From: CAHJXF01 sp039936235
GTDB taxonomy: Bacteria > Pseudomonadota > Gammaproteobacteria > Burkholderiales > Burkholderiaceae_D
Assembly (NCBI GenBank): GCA_039936235.1
Contig: JBDTIS010000111.1
Location: 1 to 10,288, forward strand
Length of the DNA: 10,288 bases
Direction: 5' to 3'
The position numbers and the translations under genes were made by a program. Below the pieces are notes generated by a model that was given only the letters and a program-made list of their open reading frames with translations, ran no database searches and was not told the origin of the DNA. Shown piece after piece: positions 1-7,070 of this stretch (position 1 is its first letter; every line of letters starts with the position of its first letter).

Positions 1-3000
1 GGCCGCAGCAGCGCCAGCGGGTGTCTGCGCAGCGTGAATCCGGTACTCGCGTAGTCGTCGACTATTTCGCGGCCCTCTGTTGCGAAACGCAGTTCCGGTG
101 TCGATTCGGCGATCGATGCTGCCCGCATCAGATCCGTATCCAGACGATGCGATGCGGCCTCCCAGCGAGCCTGGCGACGGTGTCCAACCAAAGGCGAGAG
201 CGCGTCGGCTGCGGCTAGCGCGTCTAGCTCGATGGTGTTCAGCTTCGCGCGGCGGCCCAAGTCGTCGACGCTGGTGAACGGCCTCTGATCTCGTGCGGCA
301 ACCAGGCGGATCGCCGCCTTCAGGTTGAAGGATTTGATGCTGTTCAAGCCGAGCCTGACTGTCGATTCGCTTCGCTTCGCTTCGTTTCCCTCCTTCCGAG
401 AGCGCGCATTGCAGGTTTCTGAGTCATTTTTTTCCTCCAGCACCGCATCCCATTCGCTGATCGTCACGTCGATCGGCCTGACCTCGACGCCCCCGTTGCG
501 CTGCGCGTCCTGGATCAGCTGCGATGACGAATAGAAGCCCAGCGGCTGGCTGTTCAGCATCGCGGCCAGAAACGCGGCCGGTTCGTGGCACTTGATCCAG
601 GACGAGATATAGACCAGGAACGCGAAGCTGGCCGCATGGCTTTCGGGGAAGCCGTATTCGCCGAAGCCTTCGACCTGCTTGAAGATCCGCTCGGCGTATT
701 CGCGCTCGTAGCCGTTCCTGATCATCCCGCCGATGATGCGGTCCTGAAACGGACCGAGGCCGCCTTTGCGCTTCCACGCTGCCATCGCGCGGCGCAGCTT
801 GTCGGCCTCGCCGGCGCTGAAATCGGCGGCCAGCATCATCAACTGCATCACCTGCTCCTGGAATATCGGCACGCCGAGCGTCCGTTCGAGCGCTTCCTTC
901 ACGGCCGGCTTCGGATAGGTGATCTCCAGTCCGTTTCGGACCGCCTCGCGCGCCTTCAGGTACGGATGCACCATGCCGCCCTGGATCGGGCCGGGCCGAA
1001 CGATCGCCACCTCGACCACCAGGTCGTAATAGGTTCTCGGCAACAGCCGCGGCAGCATGCTCATCTGCGCACGGCTCTCGATCTGGAACACGCCGACGGT
1101 GTCGGCCCTGCAGATCATCTCGTACGTCTCAGGATCTTCCTTCGGGACGTCGATCATCCGGAACGGATTGTCGGGGCCGCGGCCGCGGCGCTGGCCGATC
1201 AGGTCCAGTGCGCGGCGCACCGCCGACAACATGCCGAGCGCCAGCACGTCGACCTTCAGCAACCCGAGTTCCTCGAGGTCGTCCTTGTCCCACTGGATTA
1301 CCGAACGGAAGGTGGCGAACAGCGGCGACTTGCCGGTCCGGCCTCGACCCTGCGGCTCGACGGTCTCGATGCTTTCGCGAATCTGCGCCTCGCACTCGCC
1401 GTCGTGGTTGTGCGCATCCGCATCCGCATCCGCATTCGCATCCGCATCGGAGGCCACGCCGACGTCAACGTCCGAACAGAAAACCGAGCCAGCGTTCTCC
1501 GCCGATTCGAAAGCCGGATCCGTACTTCCATCCGGCGCATAGATCTTCCTCCGCCCCGCGTCATCGTCCCAGTCCGATGGCTTCTGCATCGCGGCGTTCT
1601 CGATCGGCACCATCCGCGACAGCTTGTCGGCGCTGATGACGAAACCGCCGACGTGCTGAGACAGGTGCCGCGGAAAGCTGCGCAGCGTCGCGGTCAGCGC
1701 GATCATCTTCTGCACGACCGGGCTGTCCGGGTCGAAGCCGTTCTCCTCGAGGCGCGCGCGGTGGTCGGCGCTGCCGTCCCACCATGCATGGGACGACGAC
1801 AGCCGGTTGACGCGCTCTCCGTCGAGGCCCAGCGCCTTGCCGACGTCGCGGATCGCCGATCGGGTGCGATACGCGATCACGGTCGCGGCCAGCGCGGTGC
1901 GATGCCGGCCGTACTTGTCGTAGATGTACTGGATCACTTCTTCGCGGCGCTGATGCTCGAAGTCGACGTCGATGTCGGGCGGCTCGTCGCGCTCCTTCGT
2001 CAGGAAGCGTTCGAACAGCATCTTCTGCAGCGCCGGGTTGACCTCGGTGATGCCGAGGCTGTAGCAGACGGCCGAGTTGGCCGCGGACCCGCGACCCTGG
2101 CACAGGATGCCGACGCTGCGCGCGTAGCGGACGATGTCGTGGACCGTCAGGAAAAAAGCTTCGTACTTCAGGTCGGCGATCAGCGCGAGTTCGTGCTCGA
2201 TCTGCTGTCGGACCGCGTCGGTCACCCCGTCGGGAAAGCGCGTGACGAGTCCTTCCTCGGTCAGCGTGCGCAGCCAACTGGTCTGCGTCTGGCCGTCGGG
2301 CACGATCTCCTTCGGATACCGGTACCCGAGTTCCTTCAGCGAGAAGTCGCATTGTTCGGCGACGACGATGCTTTCTTCGAGTAGCCGCGGCGCGAACAGG
2401 TCGGGCAGTCGCAGCCGCGAACGCAGGTGACGCTCGGCGTTGGGCTCCAATGCGTCGCCGCACTCGGCCACGGCCTTGCCGATGCGGATGGCGGTCAGCG
2501 TGTCCTGCATCGGCTTGCGCGACCGCACGTGCATGTGCACGTTGCCGGTCGCGACGCATGGCAGCCCGATTCGCTGTCCGAGCGCGGTCAACCGCTTCAG
2601 GACCAGCTTGTCGTCCATCCGATGCGTGCGCTGAACCGCGATCCAAACGCGATGCGGCACGAAGCCCGGCGGCGCATCGACAGGTCTCGCGCGCGGCCCG
2701 AAGGTCGACGCGAACCAGCATGCGTCGGCATCCAGCTGCGCATCGCTCGCGTCGCGCGACGGGATCCACAGCGCGATGCAGTCGGGCACGCCTGCCAGAT
2801 GGTCGATGGGTCCGGCGGCCTCGGGGATCTGATCGGGCGATTGCGGGCTGCCGTCGAAGTCGGCACGCGTCAGCCGATAGGTGCCCTTCTCGCAGCGCAT
2901 GCGGCCGAGCGTGATCAGCTCGGACAGGTTGCCGTAGCCGTTCAGGTTCGTCGCGATCAGCACGAGCCGCAGTCCGTCTTCGAGAACGAAGCTGCTGCCG

Positions 3001-3200
3001 ATCAGCAGCTTCAGCCCGCTGTCCTTCGCTTCGCCATGCGCGCGCACCACGCCGGCCAGCGAGCATTCGTCGGTGATCGCGAGCGCCGCATAGCCGAGCT
3101 CGACGGCGCGCACCACCAGCTCTTCCGGATGCGACGCGCCCTTCAGGAAGCTGAAGTTGGACAGGCAGTGCAGTTCTGCGTAGCGGGGGAGGGTTGTCAT
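1..3200 (-). CDS. dnaE2: Error-prone DNA polymerase DnaE2 (C-family alpha subunit), 3' end beyond the window
   Basis: Translesion polymerase of the ImuA-ImuB-DnaE2 mutasome. I translated the N-terminal part, the central insert and the last 550 bases by hand. The frame is open, with 1066 residues visible. The ATG at 3200 begins MTTLPRYAELHCLSNFSFLK, the usual DnaE2 start and the opening of the PHP domain, and an in-frame stop at 3240-3242 limits extension upstream. The PDIDVDF motif (about residues 408-414) supplies the first catalytic aspartates, and KVDVLALGM (Asp651) the third. IQWDKDDL precedes it. The helix-hairpin-helix region (about 947-1005) is followed by a typical FTLRRHPLALLR segment at the window edge, so roughly 100 residues should lie outside. 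Oddities: an insert of about 93 residues (539-631) between ENAAM and RSVIQWDKDDL, a polar linker at about 922-947, and IKSF where KG is usual in the HhH motif. No Shine-Dalgarno sequence is visible. Family assignment is certain; whether the protein is active is inferred. Confidence 0.95.
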   Translation of the reverse strand, partial: MTTLPRYAELHCLSNFSFLKGASHPEELVVRAVELGYAALAITDECSLAGVVRAHGEAKDSGLKLLIGSSFVLEDGLRLVLIATNLNGYGNLSELITLGRMRCEKGTYRLTRADFDGSPQSPDQIPEAAGPIDHLAGVPDCIALWIPSRDASDAQLDADACWFASTFGPRARPVDAPPGFVPHRVWIAVQRTHRMDDKLVLKRLTALGQRIGLPCVATGNVHMHVRSRKPMQDTLTAIRIGKAVAECGDALEPNAERHLRSRLRLPDLFAPRLLEESIVVAEQCDFSLKELGYRYPKEIVPDGQTQTSWLRTLTEEGLVTRFPDGVTDAVRQQIEHELALIADLKYEAFFLTVHDIVRYARSVGILCQGRGSAANSAVCYSLGITEVNPALQKMLFERFLTKERDEPPDIDVDFEHQRREEVIQYIYDKYGRHRTALAATVIAYRTRSAIRDVGKALGLDGERVNRLSSSHAWWDGSADHRARLEENGFDPDSPVVQKMIALTATLRSFPRHLSQHVGGFVISADKLSRMVPIENAAMQKPSDWDDDAGRRKIYAPDGSTDPAFESAENAGSVFCSDVDVGVASDADANADADADAHNHDGECEAQIRESIETVEPQGRGRTGKSPLFATFRSVIQWDKDDLEELGLLKVDVLALGMLSAVRRALDLIGQRRGRGPDNPFRMIDVPKEDPETYEMICRADTVGVFQIESRAQMSMLPRLLPRTYYDLVVEVAIVRPGPIQGGMVHPYLKAREAVRNGLEITYPKPAVKEALERTLGVPIFQEQVMQLMMLAADFSAGEADKLRRAMAAWKRKGGLGPFQDRIIGGMIRNGYEREYAERIFKQVEGFGEYGFPESHAASFAFLVYISSWIKCHEPAAFLAAMLNSQPLGFYSSSQLIQDAQRNGGVEVRPIDVTISEWDAVLEEKNDSETCNARSRKEGNEAKRSESTVRLGLNSIKSFNLKAAIRLVAARDQRPFTSVDDLGRRAKLNTIELDALAAADALSPLVGHRRQARWEAASHRLDTDLMRAASIAESTPELRFATEGREIVDDYASTGFTLRRHPLALLR
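366..384. repeat. Pentanucleotide repeat (TTCGC)3 plus TTCG inside dnaE2
   Basis: Three perfect TTCGC units and a partial fourth. On the coding strand this encodes N-E-A-K-R-S-E-S in the polar linker before the helix-hairpin-helix of DnaE2. Because the unit is 5 bp, gain or loss of one unit would shift the frame. Confidence 0.9.
427..433. repeat. A7/T7 homopolymer inside dnaE2
   Basis: Seven consecutive T on the plus strand (A7 in the coding strand, codons GAA AAA AAT). It lies in the same non-conserved DnaE2 linker as the pentanucleotide repeat about 45 bp away, and is a possible slippage site. Confidence 0.85.
1306..1586 (-). other. Lineage-specific insert in the DnaE2 palm region
   Basis: Residues 539-631 separate two motifs that lie only a few residues apart in typical DnaE2 proteins: MVPIENAAM and RSVIQWDKDDL. 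The inserted segment is acidic and of low complexity, with runs such as DWDDDAG, SDVDVGV and DADANADADADAHNHD. It has no recognisable domain, and the reading frame is kept through it. Confidence 0.75.
1413..1448. repeat. Hexanucleotide tandem repeat (CGCATC)6 inside dnaE2
   Basis: Six CGCATC units with one C-to-T change in the fourth (1431-1436). On the coding strand it encodes alternating Asp-Ala with one Asn, the core of an acidic low-complexity stretch in the DnaE2 insert. The unit preserves the reading frame, so copy number could vary without inactivating the gene. Confidence 0.9.
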
Positions 3201-3204
3201 CACT

Positions 3205-3239
3205 TTGACGGTTGACGCCAAGCACCAAGAGGATATACA
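3205..3239 (+). promoter_or_regulatory. Probable vapBC promoter
   Basis: TTGACG at 3212-3217 as -35, a 16-nt spacer, and TATACA at 3234-3239 as -10. A second TTGACG lies at 3205-3210. The -10 overlaps the left arm of the inverted repeat at 3232-3257, which fits repression by the VapB-VapC complex. The -35 region begins only 12 bp from the dnaE2 start codon. Confidence 0.45.
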
Positions 3240-3257
3240 TTACAAATTACGTATATC
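3232..3257. promoter_or_regulatory. Inverted repeat, candidate VapBC operator
   Basis: Perfect 7-bp arms GATATAC (3232-3238) and GTATATC (3251-3257) with a 12-nt AT-rich centre. It lies in the 71-bp gap between the divergent dnaE2 and vapB starts. AbrB-fold antitoxins such as VapB typically bind palindromes of this kind upstream of their own gene. Position and symmetry support this; binding is inferred. Confidence 0.55.
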
Positions 3258-3260
3258 TTT

Positions 3261-3265
3261 GAAGG
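3261..3265 (+). promoter_or_regulatory. Ribosome binding site of vapB
   Basis: GAAGG, 6 nt before the ATG at 3272. It supports the chosen antitoxin start. Confidence 0.6.
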
Positions 3266-3271
3266 CGAGTC

Positions 3272-3499
3272 ATGCAAGTATCGAAATGGGGGAACAGTCT
3301 TGCGGTACGGCTTCCTGCTTCGGTTGTCGAGGCGCTTGATCTGAAGGAGGGTGAGGACATCGAAATTCAGCTGGTCGGATCGCGATCCTTACAGATTGAG
3401 AAGAAACCTGGCCACAAGGAGTTGATTGCACGTCTGCGAAAATATCGAGGGCGATTACCTGCCGACTTCAAATGGGATCGTCTCGAAGCGGCTGAATGA
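3272..3499 (+). CDS. vapB: VapB-type antitoxin, AbrB/MazE fold
   Basis: A 75-residue DNA-binding antitoxin. The N-terminal MQVSKWGNSLAVRLP is the signature of the swapped-hairpin AbrB/MazE family, and residues 1-45 form the predicted dimeric DNA-binding domain. The C-terminal part (about 46-75, rich in Lys/Arg, ending FKWDRLEAAE) should wrap the toxin. The gene overlaps vapC by 4 nt (ATGA), indicating translational coupling. GC content looks lower than in the flanking genes, which suggests separate acquisition. The antitoxin-toxin complex normally represses its own promoter, and a matching palindrome lies just upstream. Confidence 0.9.
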   Translation: MQVSKWGNSLAVRLPASVVEALDLKEGEDIEIQLVGSRSLQIEKKPGHKELIARLRKYRGRLPADFKWDRLEAAE

Positions 3500-3903
3500 G
3501 CACGCACAAGCTCGGCTTCCTGGACACGAATGTCCTGTTATATCTGCTCGATCAAGACACCAGCAAAGCTGATCTTGCAGAGGCACTGCTCGCAACGAAA
3601 CCCATCATTTCCATTCAGGTCCTTTCGGAGTTCACGTCCGTTGCGCGTCGAAAGCTCGCTCTGGCATGGAACGAAATCGAAGAAATTACAGAAACGATTC
3701 GCGAGGTCTGCAGCGTCGAGTCACTCACTCTCGATACCTACGGTGGCGCGCTACGGCTCTCTGAGCGCTACGGCATGCCTTGGTACGACGCCATGATCAT
3801 GTCCAGCGCCCTACTTGCCGGCTGTGCGACGCTCTACTCCGAAGACTTTCAACATGGCCAGCTGATCGACAGGAAACTCAAGGTGATCAATCCCTTTGCA
3901 TAA
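3496..3903 (+). CDS. vapC: VapC-type PIN-domain toxin ribonuclease
   Basis: A 135-residue PIN-domain endoribonuclease and the toxin partner of the preceding VapB. The metal-binding acids expected for the fold are present: Asp10 (FLDTNVLLY), Glu45 (QVLSEF), Asp98 (WYDAMI) and Glu116/Asp117 (LYSEDFQ). The length is normal and the frame intact, so the toxin is probably functional. VapC proteins usually cleave tRNA or rRNA; the target here cannot be read from sequence. The start overlaps the vapB stop. The gene ends 26 bp from the convergent end of the nuclease gene, with no clear terminator between them. Confidence 0.9.
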   Translation: MSTHKLGFLDTNVLLYLLDQDTSKADLAEALLATKPIISIQVLSEFTSVARRKLALAWNEIEEITETIREVCSVESLTLDTYGGALRLSERYGMPWYDAMIMSSALLAGCATLYSEDFQHGQLIDRKLKVINPFA

Positions 3904-3929
3904 CGGTCCTTTTCGAGCGTGTCTTTGAT

Positions 3930-5366
3930 TCAAAGGTCATCCAGCCGCACGACCTCCATCGCACCGATCCGGCCCACCAGCAGCCGATACACGTCGTGAT
4001 CGAAAAGCCGGGTCGTGACGGCGAGCTGTCGCGCGGCGTCCAGATGGGTGGTCATCCCGAGATAGGCCCAGCCGTTCAACGCATGGAAGGAACGTCCCTC
4101 GCGAAACGCGATCGCGCCGTCGAACGGCCACGGCACGACGGCCATCGACGCCAGCGCCTGCTGCAGGCGTTCGGTGTGCTCGGCCACCGTCTCGAGGCCG
4201 ATGCAGGCGCCGCGACAACGCTTGACCTGATACGCGAAGCACGGCTTGCCGGCATGTGCCTTGTCGAGCTTCAGCAGCGCCGGGCAGAGGCCGTACGCGT
4301 CCGCGATGGCGCGCAGCGTCACGCCCGCCTGGCGCGGCGACGCGAACGGTCCGTACAGGTCGCGGTCCTGCGCGAAGAACAGGTCGTCGGGCCGCGCGAT
4401 CGCGAGCTTCCAGCGACCGCGTGATCGATCGACGACGAGGCGCCAAGCGCAGACGTCGTCGCTCCTGCGCAGCTGGCGGTTGTAGGCCGGCATCCGCTGC
4501 TTGACGAACGTGGCCTCGGTCAGCAGCGCGCCGAGATCGTGCTGGGTGCCGCCGCCGGTCTCGATCCATTCGATGCGCGTCATCTGCTGCGAGATCTCCA
4601 TCTCGCGCGCAGACAGATGGTCTCCTGTGAAGTGCGCCATCACGCGTTGCCGCAGGTTCTTGGCCTTGCCGATGTACAGCGGGCGCGGCTCCTCGACGCG
4701 GCCGCTCTCCATATCGGCACGTTCCTCTTCGGTGGGCTCGCCGTGAAACAGGTAGACGCCGGCCGTCTTCGGCAGCGTGTCGAGCACGTCGGGATCGAGA
4801 TGGCGCGGCAGGCTCGGTCGTGCGGTGAGCTGGTCGATCGCGGCGCCGATCTGGTCGGCCGGCAGCGCATCGTGGAGTTTCTGCCACAACTGCCACAGCA
4901 GTCGCGCGTCGCCGAGTGCGCGATGGCGCATGTCGACCACCAACCGGTGGCGCTCGATCAGCGTGTCGAGGTTGTGCCGCGAATAGCCGGGATAGAGCTT
5001 GCGTGACAGCCGCATCGTGCACAGCACCGGCGGCCGGAAGGGATGGCCCATGCGGCGAAACGCGTTCTTGAGGAAGCCATGGTCGAAGCGCGCGTTGTGC
5101 GCGATGAAGAGTCGGCCGTCGAGGCGTGTCAGGATGTCGGCGGCCACCTCCTCGAAGCGCGGCGCGTCGGCGACCATCGCGTCGGTGATGCCGGTCAGCG
5201 TCTGGATGAATGGCGGGATCGGCGCATCGGGATTGACGAGCGCCGACCACTCGCGCACCGGCAACGCCGGATCGTCGAGATCGACCTCGATGATGCCGAC
5301 CTCGGTGATACGGTCCTCGACCGGTGAACCCCCGGTGGTTTCGAGATCGACGAAGGCCAGACGCAT
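3930..5366 (-). CDS. Fused DEDDh (DnaQ-like) 3'-5' exonuclease and UvrC-like GIY-YIG nuclease
   Basis: A 478-residue two-domain nuclease. Residues 1-160 form a DnaQ/epsilon-type exonuclease with an apparently complete DEDDh site: Asp7 and Glu9 (FVDLETTG), Asp95 (AHNARFDHGF), His148 and Asp153 (HRALGDA). Residues about 198-300 form a GIY-YIG domain like the UvrC/Cho N-terminus, with GVY (203-205), YIG (231-233), arginines at 239 and 241, and Glu284 (LLTEATFVKQ). Cysteines 361, 376, 384 and 388 have the C-X14-C-X7-C-X3-C layout of the UvrC iron-sulfur site. The C-terminal 90 residues are unassigned. Related DnaQ-UvrC fusions exist elsewhere, including in actinobacteria. There is an 84-bp gap after imuB on the same strand, so it may be co-transcribed. 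No Shine-Dalgarno sequence is seen; the start is fixed by the family N-terminus. A role in damage incision and trimming is inferred. Confidence 0.88.
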   Translation of the reverse strand: MRLAFVDLETTGGSPVEDRITEVGIIEVDLDDPALPVREWSALVNPDAPIPPFIQTLTGITDAMVADAPRFEEVAADILTRLDGRLFIAHNARFDHGFLKNAFRRMGHPFRPPVLCTMRLSRKLYPGYSRHNLDTLIERHRLVVDMRHRALGDARLLWQLWQKLHDALPADQIGAAIDQLTARPSLPRHLDPDVLDTLPKTAGVYLFHGEPTEEERADMESGRVEEPRPLYIGKAKNLRQRVMAHFTGDHLSAREMEISQQMTRIEWIETGGGTQHDLGALLTEATFVKQRMPAYNRQLRRSDDVCAWRLVVDRSRGRWKLAIARPDDLFFAQDRDLYGPFASPRQAGVTLRAIADAYGLCPALLKLDKAHAGKPCFAYQVKRCRGACIGLETVAEHTERLQQALASMAVVPWPFDGAIAFREGRSFHALNGWAYLGMTTHLDAARQLAVTTRLFDHDVYRLLVGRIGAMEVVRLDDL

Positions 5367-5379
5367 GAAGGAAAGAGGT

Positions 5380-5390
5380 GGGGATGCGGG
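5380..5390 (-). promoter_or_regulatory. Leader 11-mer CCCGCATCCCC upstream of the exonuclease/GIY-YIG gene
   Basis: This 11-mer lies 13 nt before the ATG at 5366, in the 84-bp gap after imuB. An identical 11-mer lies upstream of imuA (8045-8055). Confidence 0.3.
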
Positions 5391-5450
5391 AAGATTGCTG
5401 GGTGGCTGCGCGGACAGGCCGAACGGATGCTGACATCGCGCTGTCCGGCG

Positions 5451-7070
5451 CTAGCCGAACAGCCCTTGCAGATACCAGAGCGCCTTGCCGGCCACCGGCA
5501 AGCGTTCGCGATACACCCACACGAGGCGCCCGGCGGCATTTTCGCCGATGAAGTAGTCGCGCGTGGCCGGCGCGTCGTCCCACCAGCCGGTCTCGATGCG
5601 CTCGGGTCCGGCGACGAGTTCGAGCGGCAGCGACTCGAACACCGGACGATGTGCGCGGACCTCGAGCTGCTGCGGCTCGGATAGCAGCCAGGCCGGACGA
5701 GGTCCGCAGGAACAGCCTGCGATGAGGGTGCCGAATCGCGAAACGCCATCGACGTTGCCGATGCCATTCGCCTTCTTCCGTCGTTTCGCAGTGGCACCGT
5801 TGATCGACGAGATCACGGCGACACGCTGTTCGAGCAGGTCTCCGCCGATCTCTCGCCACGCCCGTTCGGGGCGATGGTCGGCCACGCGTTCGAGGCGCGC
5901 CGCCGCTTCGATGCCGAGCCGCGCGGTCAGCTTCTCGAGCAGCCGCGCGAGCGTCTCGGCGGCCTGCTGGCGTTCGGGAAACAACATGCCGTGCGCCTCG
6001 CGCTCCTCGACGATGACGGGCGCCTCGAGCGCCAGCTCCAGCACCGGCGCCTTGAGTTCGAGCCGCGACAGCCGCTCGCGCAGCAACGTGCCCAGCCGCG
6101 CGCCGTCGTTGCTCGGCGTGGCCAGCGCGATGGTCACGGCGGTGGGCTCGATCGCGTCGCGCGTCCATCGATCGTGATGCAGCATCAGCGTGAAGCTGCG
6201 CACGGCGCCGCGTCGCGCCACGAGCCAGCCGGTCATCTGCGCGAGCAGCCGCTGGCTCGCGAAGACCAGCGCCTCGGCGGTCTCGACACGCGCCATCAGC
6301 TCGATTCGCGTCTCGAAGCGCGATGGCGCCTCGAACACGACCTGCGGATCGGGTCGCTCGCCGGCGGCTCGCGCCATCTCGTCGACCAGCGCGGGTCCGA
6401 AGCGACGTGCCAGCCCGTTGACCGGCAGCCGCCGCAGGTCGGCGACCGTGCGGACGCCGATGCCGTCGAGGCGATTCAGAGAGGCTCGGGCCGTCTCGAG
6501 ATGCACGATCGGCAATGCGTCGAGCATGGTGACGAAGTCGTCGCTGGGCCAGACCTCGATGGTGGCCTTGCCACCAGACTTCTGACTCGGCGCTCGCATC
6601 CGTCGCCGCGCCTTCTCCTGCGCGAGCAGCCATGCGCCGTGCGGCGTGGGCGCCTCGGCGCCGGCGATGGCCAGCCCCTGCACGCGCATCGCCGATGCGA
6701 TCTCCTTTTTCAGCATCCGACGACCCCCGAACAGCTTCAGGCTGGCCGAGATCTCCATCACGAGCCCGGACGCGCGCAACGACACGGTCGGCGTGAAGCG
6801 CAGCGCGGCCAGCGCCGCTTCCATCAGCGCACTGCGTTCGTCTTCGAGCTTGCGCGCGATCAGCACGAGGTCGGGTAGCAGCGACAGCGCGGTGGCGATG
6901 CTCTGGCCCGCGAACACCCCACAGGCCTGCGCCTTGCGGGTGGCGACCGCGATCAGGCGTCGGGTGCCGTCGAGATCGGTGACCGCCAGCGCGGGCTCGA
7001 GTCCTTCGGGCCAGCGTCGCAGGATGCAGTCAAGCGGCAGCGTCGGACAGTAGAGGGCCAGCCAGAGCAT
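5451..7070 (-). CDS. imuB: ImuB, catalytically inactive Y-family polymerase-like protein
   Basis: The 539-residue mutasome hub, which in studied bacteria binds the beta clamp, ImuA and DnaE2. The N-terminus MLWLALYCPTLPLDCILRRW matches the ImuB start but lacks the aspartate of active Y polymerases, and the second acidic motif is replaced by VSLRASGLVMEIS (about 96-108). The family therefore lacks polymerase activity. A helix-hairpin-helix (about 198-237) and little-finger-like domain follow. HGMLFPE (360-366) occupies the place of the clamp-binding QxxLF motif, with His instead of Gln. The C-terminus has a basic linker (about 420-440) and ends in a typical LWYLQGLFG. The start overlaps the imuA end by 41 nt, implying coupling. 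No Shine-Dalgarno sequence is seen. Confidence 0.93.
   Translation of the reverse strand: MLWLALYCPTLPLDCILRRWPEGLEPALAVTDLDGTRRLIAVATRKAQACGVFAGQSIATALSLLPDLVLIARKLEDERSALMEAALAALRFTPTVSLRASGLVMEISASLKLFGGRRMLKKEIASAMRVQGLAIAGAEAPTPHGAWLLAQEKARRRMRAPSQKSGGKATIEVWPSDDFVTMLDALPIVHLETARASLNRLDGIGVRTVADLRRLPVNGLARRFGPALVDEMARAAGERPDPQVVFEAPSRFETRIELMARVETAEALVFASQRLLAQMTGWLVARRGAVRSFTLMLHHDRWTRDAIEPTAVTIALATPSNDGARLGTLLRERLSRLELKAPVLELALEAPVIVEEREAHGMLFPERQQAAETLARLLEKLTARLGIEAAARLERVADHRPERAWREIGGDLLEQRVAVISSINGATAKRRKKANGIGNVDGVSRFGTLIAGCSCGPRPAWLLSEPQQLEVRAHRPVFESLPLELVAGPERIETGWWDDAPATRDYFIGENAAGRLVWVYRERLPVAGKALWYLQGLFG

Noticed and set aside
585..2384. A 599-residue open frame on the plus strand
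   Set aside because: It is antisense to dnaE2, has Arg/Ala/His-rich composition without recognisable motifs, and arises from high-GC codon bias.
1..3200. dnaE2 as a frameshifted pseudogene
   Set aside because: Hand translation of the start, the central insert and the last 550 bases shows one continuous frame with DnaE2 motifs and catalytic residues. The gene simply runs off the window edge.
3204..3230. A second LexA-like site (GGTTGAC...GCACC) upstream of dnaE2
   Set aside because: Only the outer bases are symmetric; it does not match the GAAC-N4-GTTC core.
1561..3240. A 559-residue minus-strand frame starting at 3240
   Set aside because: It is a different frame from dnaE2, which starts at 3200 with the PHP-domain motif. 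This one has no family motifs.
5411..5462. CGGACAG/CTGTCCG inverted repeat and a CTGT...ACAG pair after imuB, as a terminator or classical SOS box
   Set aside because: The 7-bp arms flank a 23-nt loop with no T-run, and CTGT to ACAG is 14 nt apart rather than 8, so it fits neither.
3937..6633. An 898-residue open frame on the minus strand
   Set aside because: It is an off-frame reading of the nuclease and imuB genes, with extreme Arg/Ala content. The real frames carry clear family motifs.
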